This document shows, in pieces, positions 43,147 to 44,804 of a stretch of DNA of 44,804 nucleotides. A model generated the notes under the pieces. It did no database searches. It was given only the letters and a program-made list of their open reading frames with translations, and was not told the DNA's origin. This stretch comes from Bacteroidia bacterium. GTDB lineage: Bacteria > Bacteroidota > Bacteroidia > J057. The translations under genes were made by a program, and so were the position numbers. Position 1 is the stretch's first letter. Each line of letters starts with the position of its first letter. The stretch covers positions 1 to 44,804 of the forward strand of contig JAUIGE010000048.1 of the NCBI GenBank assembly GCA_030430205.1, read 5' to 3'.

Positions 43147-44409
43147 ATGGTAAAGAAATGGCACCTGATTTTTGGCATGTTGAGCCTCCTTTTTGTCTCA
43201 GGCTGTGGCAGCCTGGGCGTCATCCGCACGACCTTCAAAACCATGAAGTCGGGCGAAATGTCTGTGAAAAATTTTCGGCAGGAAATTCCTTTTACCTACA
43301 TCAAAACCATGATCGTGATAGAGGCAAGGCTAAATGATGAGGAAAAAGCCCGAAAATTTGTTTTGGATACCGGAGCATTGCTTTCCCTCAAAAAATCTGC
43401 CTTGCCTGAGACAGGCATCCGAAAAATAGGAGAGCTGCCTGTGGCAAGCGCCAACAGCCAGGTCGGTTACCTGGATGCCATGGTTTTGGATAAAATCAGC
43501 ATAGGAGATGTGGTTGTGGAAAATATTGGTTTGGCTGTGGTCAATGATGACAGCATGTCCGCTGAAAATCCCGTACTAGGCTGCTTCTTTGAGCAGGTTG
43601 ATGGGCTCATCGGCTCCAATGTCATGCGATATGCGCGTTGGGAAATAGACCATCAAAGGCAAATCATCACCATCACAGACGATAAGGAGGCATTTCCTCC
43701 CGCGAGCAACAGCATCGTTGTTCCTTTCAAAAATACCCCGCAAGGCGTACCCATGGTAACAGGTACAATAAACGGCGGAAAAGAAAGCGCTTTCATCGTG
43801 GATACAGGATCAGGCGGCTACTTCCAGCTTCAAAGCAAATTGCTGGAAACACTGGAAAAAGACAGCGCTATCCGCAAAACAGAAATCGTGGGCGAAACGG
43901 CCAGCGGTGTCTTTGGGGCAGACAAGGGAAAAACCCTGATGGTAAAAGTGGATAGCATCCACTTACCCGGTATTCATCTCAACAAAGTCATCGCCGGCTC
44001 TATCAAAAGCCGCTTTAACCTTCTTGGAAATGCCTTTATGATCCATTACAACAGCGTTTTTGACTGGGAAAAAGAAAGTATCACCTTTACTCCCATTGAT
44101 AGCAGCTATCAACTGCCGCAGCAAATTGAAAGCTTTGGATTTGGCTTTGCCTACAGCGACAGCATGCAGGGATTGTATATCGCGTCCTTGTATTCCGAAA
44201 GCCAGGCGGCAAAAACCCACGGCATAGAAATAGATCTGCCGATCTACTCCATGGCGGGCAAGCCCACCCAAAACATCACCCACTCCCAATACTGTGAATT
44301 TCTCCTGCAATCCACTCCCGATAGCATTCAGCAAATGCCTTTGGAAGTCATGCAGGGTGATAGCTTGCGCAAGCTTTTGATTCAAAAAGAAAGCTTTTTG
44401 AAGGATTAG
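43147..44409 (+). CDS. Lipoprotein with two retropepsin-like aspartyl protease domains and a PDZ-like tail
   Basis: The 420-residue protein has a lipoprotein signal (LLFVSGCGS, Cys20). Two pepsin-like half sites are visible: FVLDTGALLS (Asp74) and FIVDTGSGG (Asp219). They are followed by the paired segments VDGLIGSNVMR and FNLLGNAFM, which match the second loop of each retropepsin domain. Residues about 325-400 look like a PDZ domain (GLYIASLYSESQAAKTHGIE). Single retropepsin-PDZ proteins are common in Bacteroidota; both copies in one chain could form an internal dimer, as in pepsin. Envelope location is likely; the substrate is unknown. Confidence 0.85.
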   Translation: MVKKWHLIFGMLSLLFVSGCGSLGVIRTTFKTMKSGEMSVKNFRQEIPFTYIKTMIVIEARLNDEEKARKFVLDTGALLSLKKSALPETGIRKIGELPVASANSQVGYLDAMVLDKISIGDVVVENIGLAVVNDDSMSAENPVLGCFFEQVDGLIGSNVMRYARWEIDHQRQIITITDDKEAFPPASNSIVVPFKNTPQGVPMVTGTINGGKESAFIVDTGSGGYFQLQSKLLETLEKDSAIRKTEIVGETASGVFGADKGKTLMVKVDSIHLPGIHLNKVIAGSIKSRFNLLGNAFMIHYNSVFDWEKESITFTPIDSSYQLPQQIESFGFGFAYSDSMQGLYIASLYSESQAAKTHGIEIDLPIYSMAGKPTQNITHSQYCEFLLQSTPDSIQQMPLEVMQGDSLRKLLIQKESFLKD

Positions 44410-44546
44410 CAGATGTGCTCATCAAGGTCATTAAGCAAAGGAAACTTCTGGAGCGGATTAGGCGCAAGAGCCAGCCGCTGGGCCGAAATCCGCTCCAACG
44501 ATTCGTTTTATTGCTGCCAAAGGCAGCCTGCAAGGGAAAAATGAAG

Positions 44547-44685
44547 AAAATGGACAATTGAAAATGGAAAATTGACAATGTAAGACCATTCCCTCCATTA
44601 TCCATTGTCCATTATCCATTATCCATTGTCCATTATCCATTGTCCATTATCCATTGTCCATTATCCATTGTCCATTATCCATTAG
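44547..44685. repeat. Heptanucleotide array (CCATTRT)12-13 with inverted degenerate partner (locus D)
   Basis: Thirteen 7-nt units cover 44595-44685. Twelve are CCATTAT or CCATTGT, the sixth base reading A, G, A, A, G, A, G, A, G, A, G, A, and the last is CCATTAG. To the left, 44547-44581 holds five diverged units of the complementary strand in perfect 7-nt steps: AAAATGG, ACAATTG, AAAATGG, AAAATTG, ACAATGT. A 13-nt spacer separates the two. It lies between two convergent genes, beginning 138 nt after the aspartyl-protease stop. Apart from this array I see nothing in the gap from 44410 to 44712. Confidence 0.93.
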
Positions 44686-44712
44686 TCGTGTTCATTCAAA
44701 AGTCGAAGTATC

Positions 44713-44804
44713 TTACTTGATAATATCCTCTTTTAATCGTTCTTTGAAAAACTGTAATCCGACATCATCTTCTAGCAAAGCAAGCAAACAAATTTTTTCA
44801 AGTT
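44713..44804 (-). CDS. 3' end of a gene entering from the right edge
   Basis: On the minus strand an open frame comes in from the right edge and reads LEKICLLALLEDDVGLQFFK, then ERLKEDIIK and a TAA stop. The 29 visible residues look like a soluble amphipathic helical C-terminus with normal composition, so this is probably the end of a real gene convergent with the aspartyl-protease gene. Nothing can be said of its function. Confidence 0.55.
   Translation of the reverse strand, partial: LEKICLLALLEDDVGLQFFKERLKEDIIK

Noticed and set aside
44458-44640. Minus-strand frame reading repeated MDNGQWI units
   Set aside because: A by-product of the CCATTRT heptad array, whose 21-nt triple unit encodes seven residues. 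No protein evidence.

Overview
The window looks like a chromosomal segment of a Bacteroidota bacterium, most plausibly the Saprospirales/Lewinella side of the phylum (inference from gene content; no rRNA is present). Signs are: several secreted proteins ending in a type IX secretion (T9SS) type A sorting domain, promoters of the Bacteroidota form TTTG-N19-20-TAnnTTTG, start codons mostly lacking a Shine-Dalgarno sequence, many Cys-anchored lipoproteins, TPR and TonB-domain proteins, and a CarH-like MerR regulator. No tRNA, rRNA, CRISPR array, transposase or prophage gene was recognised.

Layout. 0.2-5.5 kb (all minus strand): a rhomboid/lipoprotein/DUF2797 operon, a 57-codon gene for a basic protein with its own consensus promoter and terminator, a secreted di-heme cytochrome c peroxidase-like protein and a second T9SS cargo. 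6-15 kb: a TonB-domain/TPR protein, a tail-anchored unknown, alkaline phosphatase, the CarH-like regulator, two lipoproteins (one a large M16 peptidase) and a small secreted unknown. 15-23 kb: gyrA, then two paralogous secreted TPR genes flanking a truncated T9SS gene and an intact T9SS beta-propeller gene. 22.7-30 kb: Wzi-like outer-membrane barrel, folA, tandem GNAT plus thioredoxin-like ferredoxin, trxB, a NYN-LOTUS RNA-binding protein and a cysteine desulfurase. 30-36.7 kb: a metallophosphoesterase fused to a lectin-like propeller, cystathionine beta-synthase, a lipoprotein and glutaryl-CoA dehydrogenase. 36.7-44.8 kb: a degenerate CPBP-like membrane protein, an AT-rich MBOAT/SGNH O-acylation pair, cysQ, a LOG protein, a lytic transglycosylase, a double aspartyl-protease lipoprotein and the end of one more gene at the right edge.

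The most unusual signal is not a gene. Four intergenic sites carry short tandem arrays with a strict 7-nt (three sites) or 8-nt (one site) period. The sequences are unrelated to each other, but the three heptad arrays all vary mainly by a transition at one fixed position (GTTT[C/T]GG, CCATT[A/G]T, CTT[A/G]TCT). At three of the four sites the array is faced, after a short spacer, by a smaller diverged array of the same family and period on the opposite strand, so each can fold into a slippable hairpin. Two of these lie between convergent genes and one lies directly before the start codon of the Wzi-like gene. They resemble in kind the STRR heptanucleotide repeats known from heterocystous cyanobacteria, but the paired inverted layout recurring with different units suggests a shared generating mechanism.

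Several starts were moved to internal ATGs because a signal peptide, a family-typical N-terminus or a promoter places the true start there. Function calls rest on motif recognition by eye, without database searches.
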